Below are positions 1-8,253 of a DNA stretch of 12,340 nt, one piece after another. The notes beneath the pieces were generated by a model, which made no database searches, was not told where the DNA came from, and saw only the letters and a program-made list of their open reading frames with translations. Position numbers and translations under genes: made by a program. Positions within the stretch are counted from its first letter, which is position 1, and each line of letters opens with the position of its first letter. The DNA is from an uncultured Comamonadaceae bacterium (GTDB lineage Bacteria > Pseudomonadota > Gammaproteobacteria > Burkholderiales > Burkholderiaceae). Location: assembly GCA_946482115.1 (NCBI GenBank), contig CAMLQP010000063.1, positions 1 through 12,340 of the forward strand. The letters are read 5' to 3'.

Positions 1-185
1 ACCCGGTGGGCATCGTGTTCTCGGCCATCCTGATGAGCATGTTCTACATCGGCGGCGAACTGGCGCAGTCGCGCCTGGGACTGCCCAAATCCATCACCGG
101 CGTGTTCCAGGGGCTGCTGCTGTTCTCGCTGCTGGCGGCCGACACGCTCATCGCCTACCGCATCCGCTGGAAGAAAGGGGGCTGA
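1..185 (+). CDS. ABC transporter permease, BPD_transp_2 family (3' end only)
   Basis: Only the last 60 codons lie in the window, read from base 3 to the TGA at 183-185. The peptide contains a short GGE-x4-SRLGLP loop and a leucine-rich closing membrane helix, ending in a basic RIRWKK tail. This matches the C-terminus of the larger inner-membrane permease of BMP-type nucleoside/purine importers (NupP/YufP-like in Bacillus). Such importers pair two unlike permeases with a double ATPase and a BMP binding protein. The second permease begins 1 nt after this stop and the binding protein gene follows, so this is one operon and the ATPase gene is expected upstream. Family assignment is good for so short a fragment because of the context; the substrate is inferred. 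Confidence 0.85.
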   Translation, partial: PVGIVFSAILMSMFYIGGELAQSRLGLPKSITGVFQGLLLFSLLAADTLIAYRIRWKKGG

Positions 186-186
186 C

Positions 187-1107
187 ATGGAAGCCTACGC
201 ACTGCTGGTCGCCGCGTCGCTGAACGCGGGCACCGTCCTGGCCATCGCCGCCCTGGGGCTGCTGATCAACGAAAAGGCGGGCATCGTCAACCTGGGCGCC
301 GAGGGCATGATGCTGTGCGCCGCCCTGGCCGGTTTCGCCACGGTGGTCCACACCGGCAGCACCTTCGTCGGCCTGCTGGCCGGCATGGGGGTCGGGGCGC
401 TGCTGGCCGCCGTCTTCGGCGTGCTGGTGATCTGGCTCAACACCAACCAGTACGCCACCGGCCTGGCGCTGTCGCTGTTCGGCGGCGGTTTTTCGGCCTT
501 CGCGGGCATCGCCTACGTGCAGGAGAAGCTGCCCGAGCAGGCCAGCTTTGCCATTCCGCTGCTGTCCGACATCCCGCTGCTGGGCAGCGCGCTGTTCCGG
601 CACCACCCCATGGTCTACGTGGGCGTCGCCATCGCACTGGGCCTGATCTGGATGCTCTACCGCACCCGCGCCGGCCTGGTGCTGCGCAGCGTGGGCGAAT
701 CGCCCGAATCCGCCCATGCGCTGGGGTACCCGGTGCGCCGCATCCGGCTGCTGGCCGTCATGGCGGGCGGTGCGCTCTGCGGCCTGGCCGGCGCCTACGT
801 CTCCACCGTGTACACGCCGCTGTGGGTGGAAGGCATGATCGCGGGCAAGGGCTGGATCGCGCTGGCGCTGACCACCTTCGCCACCTGGCGGCCGGCACGC
901 GTCTTGCTGGGTGCCTACCTGTTCGGTTTCGTCACCATGCTGCAATTCCACCTGCAGGGCATAGGATTCAACATGCCCAGCCAGTTCCTGACCATGATGC
1001 CCTACGTGGCCACGGTGGTGGTGCTGGTGCTGATCTCGCGCAACCCGCAGTGGATACGGGTGAACATGCCGGCTTCGATCGGCAAGCCCTTCTACCCCGG
1101 CTCGTGA
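187..1107 (+). CDS. ABC transporter permease, BPD_transp_2 family (second nucleoside/purine permease)
   Basis: A 306-residue polytopic inner-membrane protein. Near the N-terminus (about residues 33-41) is the NLGAEGMM motif typical of the smaller permease of BMP-type and sugar-type importers (YufQ/NupQ-like). A conserved cytoplasmic loop near residues 219-240 (GKGWIALAL...ATWRPARVLLGAYLFG) corresponds to the ATPase-coupling segment of this family. Roughly eight to nine hydrophobic segments are visible. The ATG lies 1 nt after the preceding permease stop, with a G-rich Shine-Dalgarno at 177-181, so translation is probably coupled. Together the two permeases should form the channel served by the BMP lipoprotein encoded next. 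Substrate (purine nucleosides or bases) is inferred from the binding-protein family and the deaminase genes downstream. Confidence 0.93.
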   Translation: MEAYALLVAASLNAGTVLAIAALGLLINEKAGIVNLGAEGMMLCAALAGFATVVHTGSTFVGLLAGMGVGALLAAVFGVLVIWLNTNQYATGLALSLFGGGFSAFAGIAYVQEKLPEQASFAIPLLSDIPLLGSALFRHHPMVYVGVAIALGLIWMLYRTRAGLVLRSVGESPESAHALGYPVRRIRLLAVMAGGALCGLAGAYVSTVYTPLWVEGMIAGKGWIALALTTFATWRPARVLLGAYLFGFVTMLQFHLQGIGFNMPSQFLTMMPYVATVVVLVLISRNPQWIRVNMPASIGKPFYPGS

Positions 1108-1111
1108 GCGT

Positions 1112-1117
1112 CATAAT
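1112..1117 (+). promoter_or_regulatory. possible -10 hexamer upstream of the BMP lipoprotein gene
   Basis: CATAAT, followed by CGCC, lies 46 nt before the BMP start in the 55-nt gap after the permease stop. It resembles the -10 boxes of Comamonadaceae genes. No convincing -35 box sits 16-18 nt upstream (the region reads CTTCTAC). A private promoter would make sense because binding proteins are usually made in excess over permeases, but the site is weak evidence. Confidence 0.3.
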
Positions 1118-1162
1118 CGCCATTTGCAGTTTCCGTCCCATCCATCCAACCCAGGAGTCGCC

Positions 1163-2308
1163 ATGACTGACCAGAAGAAACGTACCCTGATCAAGACCGT
1201 CGCGCTGTCCGCGCTCGCCGGCGCCGTGCTGATCGGCTGCGGCAAGAAGGAAGAGGCCGCCGCGCCCGCCCCGGCCCCCGCCGCCGCGCCCGCCCCGGCC
1301 AAGCCCGAGCCGCTGAAGGTGGCGTTCGCCTACGTCGGCCCGGTGGGCGACGGCGGCTGGACCTTCGCCCACGACAACGGCCGCAAGGCGATCGAGGCCG
1401 AGTTCGGCGACAAGGTCAAGACCAGCTTTGTCGAGAACGTGCCCGAGAGCGCCGACGCCGAGCGCGTGATCCGCGATCTGGCCAGCCAGGGCAACAAGCT
1501 GGTCTTCGGCACCACCTTCGGCTACATGGAGCCCATGCTCAAGGTCGCTGCCGACCACAAGGACATCAAGTTCGAGCACGCCACCGGCTACAAGACGGCC
1601 GAGAACATGCGCACCTACGACAGCCGTACCTACGAGGGTGCCTACATGGCCGGCGTGATCGCGGGCTCCATGACCAAGTCCAACACCCTGGGCGTGGTGG
1701 CCTCCATCCCCATTCCCGAGGTGATCCGCAACATCAACAGCTTCACCCTGGGCGCCCAGTCGGTGAACCCCAAGGTCAAGACCAAGGTCGTGTGGGTGAA
1801 CGGCTGGTTCGATCCGCCGAAGGAAACCGAAGCCGCCACCTCGCTGATCAACGGCGGTGCCGACGTGCTGTTCCAGAACACCGATTCGTCGGCCGTGCTG
1901 CAGACCGCCGAGAAGATGGGCAAGCGCGCCTTCGGCTGGGATTCGGACATGACCGCTTACGGCCCCAAGGCCCACCTGGGTTCGGCCGTCATCAACTGGG
2001 GCCCGTACTACAAGAAGGCCGTGAAGGACGCGCTGGAAGGCACCTGGAGCACCGGCAGCGTGTGGTGGGGCCACAAAGAAGGCGCCATCGACATGGTGTC
2101 CATCGCCGCCGACGTGCCCGCTGAAGCCAAGGCCAAGATCGACACCATCAAGGCCGGTCTGAAGGACGGCAGCTTCTCGATCTGGAAAGGCCCCATCCTG
2201 GGCCAGGACGGCAAGGAAGTGCTGGCCAAGGACGCCGTGGCCGACGACAAGTTCCTCGGCGGCATCAAGTTCTACGTCAAGGGCGTGGAAGGCAAAGTGC
2301 CGCAGTAA
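1163..2308 (+). CDS. BMP/PnrA-family ABC transporter substrate-binding lipoprotein
   Basis: A 381-residue periplasmic binding protein anchored as a lipoprotein. The signal peptide carries an n-region KKR and ends in the lipobox L-I-G-C with the lipidated cysteine at residue 26. An Ala/Pro-rich tether (about 32-50) follows, then the BMP domain (PF02608 type) beginning near residue 51 with KVAFAYVGP-x4-GW. Family landmarks visible are VIRDLA, FGYMEP, TGYK and SIPIPEV. The chosen ATG has an AGGAG 5 nt upstream (1153-1157). An in-frame ATG at 1124 would put 13 residues before the basic n-region and has no ribosome site. BMP proteins of known function (PnrA, NupN) bind purine nucleosides, and some bind free bases. 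It follows both permeases and is closed by a strong terminator, so it is the dedicated binding protein of this importer. It is clearly paralogous to the product of 8254-9324. Confidence 0.93.
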   Translation: MTDQKKRTLIKTVALSALAGAVLIGCGKKEEAAAPAPAPAAAPAPAKPEPLKVAFAYVGPVGDGGWTFAHDNGRKAIEAEFGDKVKTSFVENVPESADAERVIRDLASQGNKLVFGTTFGYMEPMLKVAADHKDIKFEHATGYKTAENMRTYDSRTYEGAYMAGVIAGSMTKSNTLGVVASIPIPEVIRNINSFTLGAQSVNPKVKTKVVWVNGWFDPPKETEAATSLINGGADVLFQNTDSSAVLQTAEKMGKRAFGWDSDMTAYGPKAHLGSAVINWGPYYKKAVKDALEGTWSTGSVWWGHKEGAIDMVSIAADVPAEAKAKIDTIKAGLKDGSFSIWKGPILGQDGKEVLAKDAVADDKFLGGIKFYVKGVEGKVPQ

Positions 2309-2327
2309 GTCTTTTCCGGCGCACCAC

Positions 2328-2358
2328 AAAATGGGCTACCTTCGGGTAGCCCATTTTT
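2328..2358 (+). terminator. rho-independent terminator with UUCG tetraloop after the BMP gene
   Basis: A perfect 10-bp stem (2331-2340 with 2345-2354) is closed by the very stable loop TTCG. It is extended by three A-T pairs to 13 bp (from 2328 to 2357) and the arm runs into TTTTT. The flanking A-tract makes it plausible in both orientations. Its last T is only 1 nt from the start codon of the Rieske gene, so it separates the transporter operon from the oxygenase or acts on it as an attenuator. Confidence 0.9.
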
Positions 2359-2359
2359 C

Positions 2360-4398
<2,039 letters not shown>

Positions 4399-4417
4399 GC
4401 CCGGCTGACGGGGCCTT

Positions 4418-4454
4418 GTCTTCCAGCCGAATGACTGGCTGCGGAGACATTTTT
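4418..4454 (+). terminator. rho-independent terminator after the adenine deaminase gene
   Basis: An 11-bp stem can be drawn: 4418-4423 with 4443-4448 (one G-U pair) and 4424-4428 with 4437-4441, with a single bulged C at 4442 and an 8-nt loop. It is followed by T5 at 4450-4454. Its T-tract is shared with the -35 box of the next promoter, so one operon ends exactly where the next begins. Confidence 0.7.
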
Positions 4455-4471
4455 GACAAAAATACATTTGT
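4449..4471 (+). promoter_or_regulatory. AT-rich dyads overlapping the -35 box (candidate operator)
   Basis: Two overlapping inverted repeats lie in an AT-rich island within GC-rich DNA. One is ATTTTTG-a-CAAAAAT (4449-4463, 7-bp arms, 1-nt centre). The other is ACAAA-6 nt-TTTGT (4456-4471). They cover the -35 box and half the spacer of the osmoprotectant-operon promoter, the usual place for a repressor site. No cognate regulator is identified; the MarR gene downstream of the operon is one candidate. The first dyad may simply reflect the terminator T-tract next to an A-rich spacer. Confidence 0.4.
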
Positions 4472-4482
4472 AGCAATATAAT
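4453..4482 (+). promoter_or_regulatory. consensus sigma70 promoter of the osmoprotectant ABC operon
   Basis: A perfect -35 TTGACA (4453-4458) and a perfect -10 TATAAT (4477-4482) are separated by 18 nt. Transcription would start near 4489, giving a leader of about 165 nt before the ATG at 4656. Both boxes at full consensus is rare in such GC-rich DNA and predicts a strong promoter, probably held in check by a repressor or by osmotic conditions. Confidence 0.85.
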
Positions 4483-4530
4483 TCAGGCTTGCCCCGGCAG
4501 ACCCCAGGTTCTGCAGGCCGCAACCCCTCT

Positions 4531-4549
4531 GTGCGCGCTGCGCGCGCAC
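4531..4549 (+). repeat. GC-rich stem-loop in the leader of the osmoprotectant operon
   Basis: GTGCGCGC and its exact reverse complement GCGCGCAC flank a TGC centre: 8-bp arms with a 3-nt loop. It begins about 42 nt after the predicted transcription start and has no T-tract, so it is not a standard terminator. It may be a leader RNA structure or chance in GC-rich DNA. The rest of 4485-4640 shows nothing else I can name. Confidence 0.4.
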
Positions 4550-4655
4550 CGCCTGTTTGGCCACCACCGCCGACGTTGCACGTCCATTCGCGGGGTGGTT
4601 CCGTCGCTGCCCCCCTGCGGGCGGTGCCTTCCACGTTCTCAGGAGGAGCCCATCC

Positions 4656-5696
4656 ATGAACCCATCCCAATCCCTCATCGCCCTCGCTTCGGTTGCCTTG
4701 CTCACCGCCTGCGGCCAGAAGGAAGAAGCCGCTGCGCCCGCACCCGCCACGCAGGCGGTTGCCGCCGCCGAATGTGGCACTGTCAAGGTCGCCAACATGA
4801 ACTGGCAGTCGGCTGAGGTGCTGGCGCAGGTGGACAAGCTCATCCTCAGCGTCGGCTACGGCTGCAACGTGGAACTGGTGCCCGGCGACACCATGCCGAC
4901 GCTCACCTCCATGATGGAAAAAGGTCAGCCCGACGTGGCGCCCGAGGCCTGGATCAACGCCGTGCGACAGCCGCTGGACGCCGCCGTCAAGGAGGGCCGT
5001 CTGCACTACGCCGCGCGGTCGCTGCCGGATGGTGGCGTGGAGGGCTGGTGGATTCCCCAGTATGTGGCCGATGCCCATCCGGACATCAAGACCATTGACG
5101 ACGCGCTCAAGCGCCCGGACCTGTTCCCCGCCCCCGAAGCCAAGGGCAAGGGCGCGGTCCACAACTGCCCGTCGGGCTGGAACTGCCAGATCACGACCGA
5201 AAACGCCTTCAAGGCCTGGGATGCCAAAGGCAAGGGTTTTGTGATGGTGGACACCGGGTCGGCGGCCGGTCTGGACGGCTCCATCGCCAAGGCGTATGAA
5301 CGCAAGCAGGGCTGGCTGGGCTACTACTGGGCGCCCACCTCCATTCTGGGCAAGTACGCCATGGTGAAGCTCGACGCCGGCGTTCCGCACGACAAGGCGG
5401 CCTGGGAGGCCTGCAACAGCGTTGCCACCTGCGCCAACCCTGGCAAATCCGACTGGGCCCGCGCCGAAGTCTTCACGGTCGTCACGGACTCCTTCGCCAA
5501 GCGCGCGGGCGCGGCAAACGACTATCTGGGCAAGCGCGGCTGGAGCAACGACACCGTCAATGGCCTGCTGGCCTGGATGACCGACAACCAGGCCAACGGC
5601 GAGGACGCAGCCCGGCACTTCCTGAAATCGCAACCGCAAGTCTGGGAAGCCTGGGTATCGCCGGAGGTGGCGGCCAAGGTCAAGGCGGCTCTCTGA
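4656..5696 (+). CDS. glycine betaine/choline-type ABC transporter substrate-binding lipoprotein (OpuAC/ProX family)
   Basis: A 346-residue binding protein. A short signal peptide ends in the lipobox L-T-A-C with C19 lipidated, followed by an Ala/Pro tether. The OpuAC-type domain (PF04069) starts near residue 41 (TVKVANMNW). Tryptophans at 50, 99, 131-132, 175 and 225 are candidates for the aromatic cage that holds a quaternary ammonium group by cation-pi contacts. Six further cysteines occur as close pairs (40/70, 171/177, 253/259), suggesting three disulfides in the periplasm. The ATG has an exact AGGAGG 9 nt upstream (4641-4646). The frame is open back to 4557, but without a start signal. 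It is the first gene of a three-gene importer under the consensus promoter. Ligand (betaine, proline betaine, choline or carnitine) cannot be told from the sequence. Confidence 0.9.
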   Translation: MNPSQSLIALASVALLTACGQKEEAAAPAPATQAVAAAECGTVKVANMNWQSAEVLAQVDKLILSVGYGCNVELVPGDTMPTLTSMMEKGQPDVAPEAWINAVRQPLDAAVKEGRLHYAARSLPDGGVEGWWIPQYVADAHPDIKTIDDALKRPDLFPAPEAKGKGAVHNCPSGWNCQITTENAFKAWDAKGKGFVMVDTGSAAGLDGSIAKAYERKQGWLGYYWAPTSILGKYAMVKLDAGVPHDKAAWEACNSVATCANPGKSDWARAEVFTVVTDSFAKRAGAANDYLGKRGWSNDTVNGLLAWMTDNQANGEDAARHFLKSQPQVWEAWVSPEVAAKVKAAL

Positions 5697-5699
5697 CCG

Positions 5700-6587
5700 A
5701 TGAACGTGTTCAACGACTTTCCTGCGCTGGCCGACGAACGGCTGAGGGCGTTGCGGCAGTTCATCGATTCGAACTTCCGCGCCTTCACCCGCGAGCATGG
5801 CGAGACGCTCGAACGGCTGTTTGACCCGCTGCGTGAGTTCCTGCTGGCGTCCGAACACCTGCTGACCAGCTCGCCCTGGCCGCTGGTCGTGGCCGTCATC
5901 GGCCTGGTCGCCTGGCTGGCCAGCCGTTCGTGGAAGATCGCCCTGGGTTCCATGCTGGCGCTCCTGGCGGTAGGCTTCTTCGGCATGTGGGACGACACCA
6001 TGAAGACCATCTCCATGATCTTCGTGTGCACGGTGGTGTCACTGGTCGTGGGCCTTCCCATCGGCATCCTGATGAGCCGGTCCGACCGCGTGCGCGATGT
6101 CGTCACGCCCGTGCTGGACGTGATGCAGACCATGCCCAGCTTCGTGTACCTGATCCCGGTGGTGATGCTGCTGGGCATTGGGCGGGTGCCCGGCCTGATT
6201 GCGGTGGTGATCTACGCGGTGCCTCCCATCATCCGCTTCACCAACCTGGGCATACGCATGGTCAGCAAGGACCTGCTGGAGGCTGCCGACGCATTCGGCT
6301 CGTCGGCCTGGCAGAAACTCCGGCAGGTGCAGCTGCCCATGGCGCTGCCCACCATCATGGGCGGCGTCAACCAGACCATCATGCTCGCGCTGTCCATGGT
6401 CGTCATCGCCTCCATGATCGGGGTGCAAGGCCTGGGTCAGCCGGTGCTGCGCGCCATCACCAACCAGTACTTCGCCATGGGCATTCTGAACGGTCTGGCC
6501 ATCGTGGTGATTGCCATCGTGTTCGACCGCGTGTCGCAGGCCTACGGCAAGCGGCTGCAAAAGAACCAGGAGGTCTCCCATGGCTGA
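5700..6587 (+). CDS. proW: ProW/OpuAB-type ABC transporter permease
   Basis: A 295-residue inner-membrane permease of the BPD_transp_1 family. An N-terminal soluble helix-rich stretch of about 58 residues precedes roughly seven hydrophobic segments (about 61-75, 80-97, 104-125, 147-160, 163-178, 224-245 and 262-276). The EAA loop that docks on the ATPase is clear at 194-222 (EAADAFG...LPMALPTIMGG). QTMPSFVYLIP near 143-153 is characteristic of glycine betaine/proline permeases. The ATG lies 3 nt after the binding-protein stop with only a weak ribosome site, so translational coupling is likely. The 3' end overlaps the ATPase gene by 8 nt. The protein would form a homodimeric channel. Confidence 0.93.
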   Translation: MNVFNDFPALADERLRALRQFIDSNFRAFTREHGETLERLFDPLREFLLASEHLLTSSPWPLVVAVIGLVAWLASRSWKIALGSMLALLAVGFFGMWDDTMKTISMIFVCTVVSLVVGLPIGILMSRSDRVRDVVTPVLDVMQTMPSFVYLIPVVMLLGIGRVPGLIAVVIYAVPPIIRFTNLGIRMVSKDLLEAADAFGSSAWQKLRQVQLPMALPTIMGGVNQTIMLALSMVVIASMIGVQGLGQPVLRAITNQYFAMGILNGLAIVVIAIVFDRVSQAYGKRLQKNQEVSHG

Positions 6588-7641
6588 TTCCGTCGGCGTC
6601 CGTATCGAAGGGCTCTACAAGATTTTTGGCAACGCGCCCGAGCGCGTGTTGCCGCTGGTGCTGGACGGCATTGGCAAGGCCGACCTGCTGGCGCAGCACG
6701 GCCACGTTCTGGGCCTGCGCAACATCCATCTGGAGATGCCCGCCGGGCAGATCCAGGTGGTGATGGGCCTGTCGGGTTCAGGCAAGAGCACGCTGATTCG
6801 CCACATCAACCGCCTGATCGACCCTACGGCGGGGCAGGTGCAGGTGGGCGACGACGACGTGACCGCCATGTCCCCGGCTCGGCTGCGGCGTTTTCGCCGC
6901 GAGCGCACCGCCATGGTGTTCCAGAAGTTCGCGCTGTTCCCGCACTTCACGATTCTGGAGAACACCGAGTACGGGCTGCAGATTCAGGGCGTGCCACGCA
7001 AGCTGCGGCGCGAGAGCGCCATGCGCTGGATCGAGCGTGTGGGCCTGCTCGGCTACGAAGACCACTACCCCAACCAGCTCTCTGGCGGCATGCAGCAGCG
7101 GGTGGGCCTGGCCCGCGCCCTGGCCAACGACGCGCCCGTGCTGCTGATGGACGAGGCTTTCTCCGCGCTGGACCCGTTGATCCGCGCCGACATGCAATCG
7201 GTGCTGCTGGACCTGCAGCAGGAAATCGGCAAGACCATCGTTTTCATCACCCACGACCTGGACGAGGCCCTGCGCCTGGGCGATCGCATCGCCATCCTGC
7301 GCGACGGCGAGGTGGTGCAGCAGGGCACCGGCCAGCAGATCGTGCTGAAACCAGCCGACGACTACATCGCCAGCTTCGTGCGCGACGTCAACCGTGGCCG
7401 CGTCATCCGCTGCCGCATGCTGATGCAATCCGGCCCCGCAGTGGAAGGCCCCAGCGTGGATGCCGGTCTGGTGATCGAGGAGGCCGCCCGCCTGCTCAGC
7501 GCCGAGGGCCGCGACGTGGCCAACGTGGTCACGCCCAAGGGCCGCGTGCTGGGCACCGTGTCCATGGGCGACATCATCGGCGCCATGGTGCCGCCGCGCG
7601 TGGACCCTCTGGCCCCGGCGCCCACGCCAGCCGAAGCCTGA
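6580..7641 (+). CDS. proV: ProV/OpuAA-type ABC transporter ATP-binding protein
   Basis: A 353-residue cytoplasmic ATPase that powers the importer. The N-terminal LYKIFG motif is a ProV hallmark. Walker A is GLSGSGKST (63-71), the Q-loop glutamine is 115 (VFQKF), the signature is LSGGMQQ (168-174), Walker B is VLLMDEA (187-193) and the switch histidine is 225 (FITHD). The tail (about 272-336) looks like a single CBS-like unit (VVTPKGRVLGTVSMGDII), shorter than the tandem CBS pair of about 400-residue ProV proteins; CBS modules sense ionic strength in OpuA. The ATG has AGGAGGT 5 nt upstream (6568-6574), inside the permease gene, and overlaps the permease end by 8 nt. A frame open back to 6511 is read-through of the permease region. 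No terminator is visible in the 9 nt before the convergent MarR gene. Confidence 0.95.
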   Translation: MADSVGVRIEGLYKIFGNAPERVLPLVLDGIGKADLLAQHGHVLGLRNIHLEMPAGQIQVVMGLSGSGKSTLIRHINRLIDPTAGQVQVGDDDVTAMSPARLRRFRRERTAMVFQKFALFPHFTILENTEYGLQIQGVPRKLRRESAMRWIERVGLLGYEDHYPNQLSGGMQQRVGLARALANDAPVLLMDEAFSALDPLIRADMQSVLLDLQQEIGKTIVFITHDLDEALRLGDRIAILRDGEVVQQGTGQQIVLKPADDYIASFVRDVNRGRVIRCRMLMQSGPAVEGPSVDAGLVIEEAARLLSAEGRDVANVVTPKGRVLGTVSMGDIIGAMVPPRVDPLAPAPTPAEA

Positions 7642-7650
7642 CGCGTCCGC

Positions 7651-8151
7651 TCAGAGGTTGGCCAGCGGCGTACGGGCGGCGTCCGAGCCGGCCTCCACCG
7701 GCAGTTGTGCCAGCAGCTCGGTCAGGCCACGCTCCAGCTGATCCAGCGCTTCATCGGGCAGCCGTGCCAGCACCTGGGGCAGCACGCCCTCGCGCGGGCC
7801 CGGCACGGCGGCCAGCACCTGCCGGCCCTCGTCCTCCAGGTGCAGCCGCACGTTGCGGCGGTCGCCGGGGTCGCGCTCGGTGCGTATCAGGCCGCGTTGC
7901 GTCATCTGCCGCACCAGGTTGCTGGCAGTGGACTGGTGCACATCCATGGCCAGGGCCAGCTCAGTGACGCGAAGCCCCGGACTGACGGCTATGTAGTCCA
8001 GCGCCGCTACCATGGCACCGCCCACGCCCGCCTGCCGCTCGATCTGCCGGAAGTGCTGACGAACCGCGCCAAACACCACGCGAAACTGCCGCAGCACGCG
8101 GGTCTTCTGCGGGGTGGGGTCGGTGGGGCGGTCAGGTGGGGCGCTACTCAT
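7651..8151 (-). CDS. MarR-family winged-helix transcriptional regulator
   Basis: A 166-residue putative DNA-binding regulator. Residues 18-58 form the helical dimerisation part. The winged helix-turn-helix spans about 61-105, with recognition-helix region HQSTASNLVRQM (72-83) and the family wing motif DPGDRRNVRLHL (94-105). The start codon ATG (complement of 8149-8151) is preferred because the N-terminus is family-like from there. The same frame runs on in the antisense of the downstream BMP gene, but that extension is histidine/glycine-rich shadow sequence. The gene is convergent with the osmoprotectant operon (9 nt between stops) and divergent from the second BMP gene (102 nt between starts), the usual layout for a regulator acting on its divergent neighbour. 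Ligand and target are not known; BMP/guaD or the osmoprotectant operon are candidates. Confidence 0.92.
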   Translation of the reverse strand: MSSAPPDRPTDPTPQKTRVLRQFRVVFGAVRQHFRQIERQAGVGGAMVAALDYIAVSPGLRVTELALAMDVHQSTASNLVRQMTQRGLIRTERDPGDRRNVRLHLEDEGRQVLAAVPGPREGVLPQVLARLPDEALDQLERGLTELLAQLPVEAGSDAARTPLANL

Positions 8152-8162
8152 GCCGCCATGAT

Positions 8163-8175
8163 GCCAGCGCCTGGC
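8163..8175. promoter_or_regulatory. candidate MarR operator palindrome in the divergent region
   Basis: GCCAG-CGC-CTGGC is an exact palindrome with 5-bp arms and a 3-nt centre. It lies 12 nt from the MarR start codon and ends 2 nt before the TAAAAT hexamer facing the second BMP gene. A bound dimer would block transcription in both directions. Five-bp GC arms can occur by chance in this composition. Confidence 0.35.
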
Positions 8176-8177
8176 GG

Positions 8178-8183
8178 TAAAAT
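8178..8183 (+). promoter_or_regulatory. possible -10 hexamer for the second BMP gene
   Basis: TAAAAT matches five of six -10 consensus positions and is the only AT-rich spot before the hairpin. The region 16-18 nt upstream (around GCCATG) is not a recognisable -35 box, so an activator or an extended contact would be needed. A start near 8190 would put the hairpin at the very 5' end of the RNA. Confidence 0.35.
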
Positions 8184-8189
8184 CAGCCC

Positions 8190-8225
8190 CGCCCAGACCG
8201 TTGTGCCGACGGCCTGGGCGTTTTT
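8190..8225 (+). terminator. hairpin plus T5 in the leader of the second BMP gene (terminator or attenuator)
   Basis: CGCCCAG (8190-8196) pairs with CTGGGCG (8214-8220). After one A-C mismatch, CCGT pairs with ACGG around a 7-nt loop, and TTTTT follows at 8221-8225. It has the form of an intrinsic terminator on the plus strand, yet the nearest upstream plus-strand gene ended at 7641, with the MarR gene (opposite strand) in between. It may stop read-through from the osmoprotectant operon or attenuate the BMP/guaD transcript. Confidence 0.7.
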
Positions 8226-8253
8226 CATTACCGGCACCATGTAGAGGACCACC

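Noticed and set aside
1240..1310. GCC/CCG-rich repetitive run resembling a microsatellite
   Set aside because: It encodes the Ala/Pro tether of the lipoprotein; repetition follows from the amino-acid composition.
968..2329. Long minus-strand open frame opposite the BMP lipoprotein gene
   Set aside because: Gly/His/Val-rich low-complexity translation with no recognisable domain; a typical antisense shadow of a GC-rich gene.
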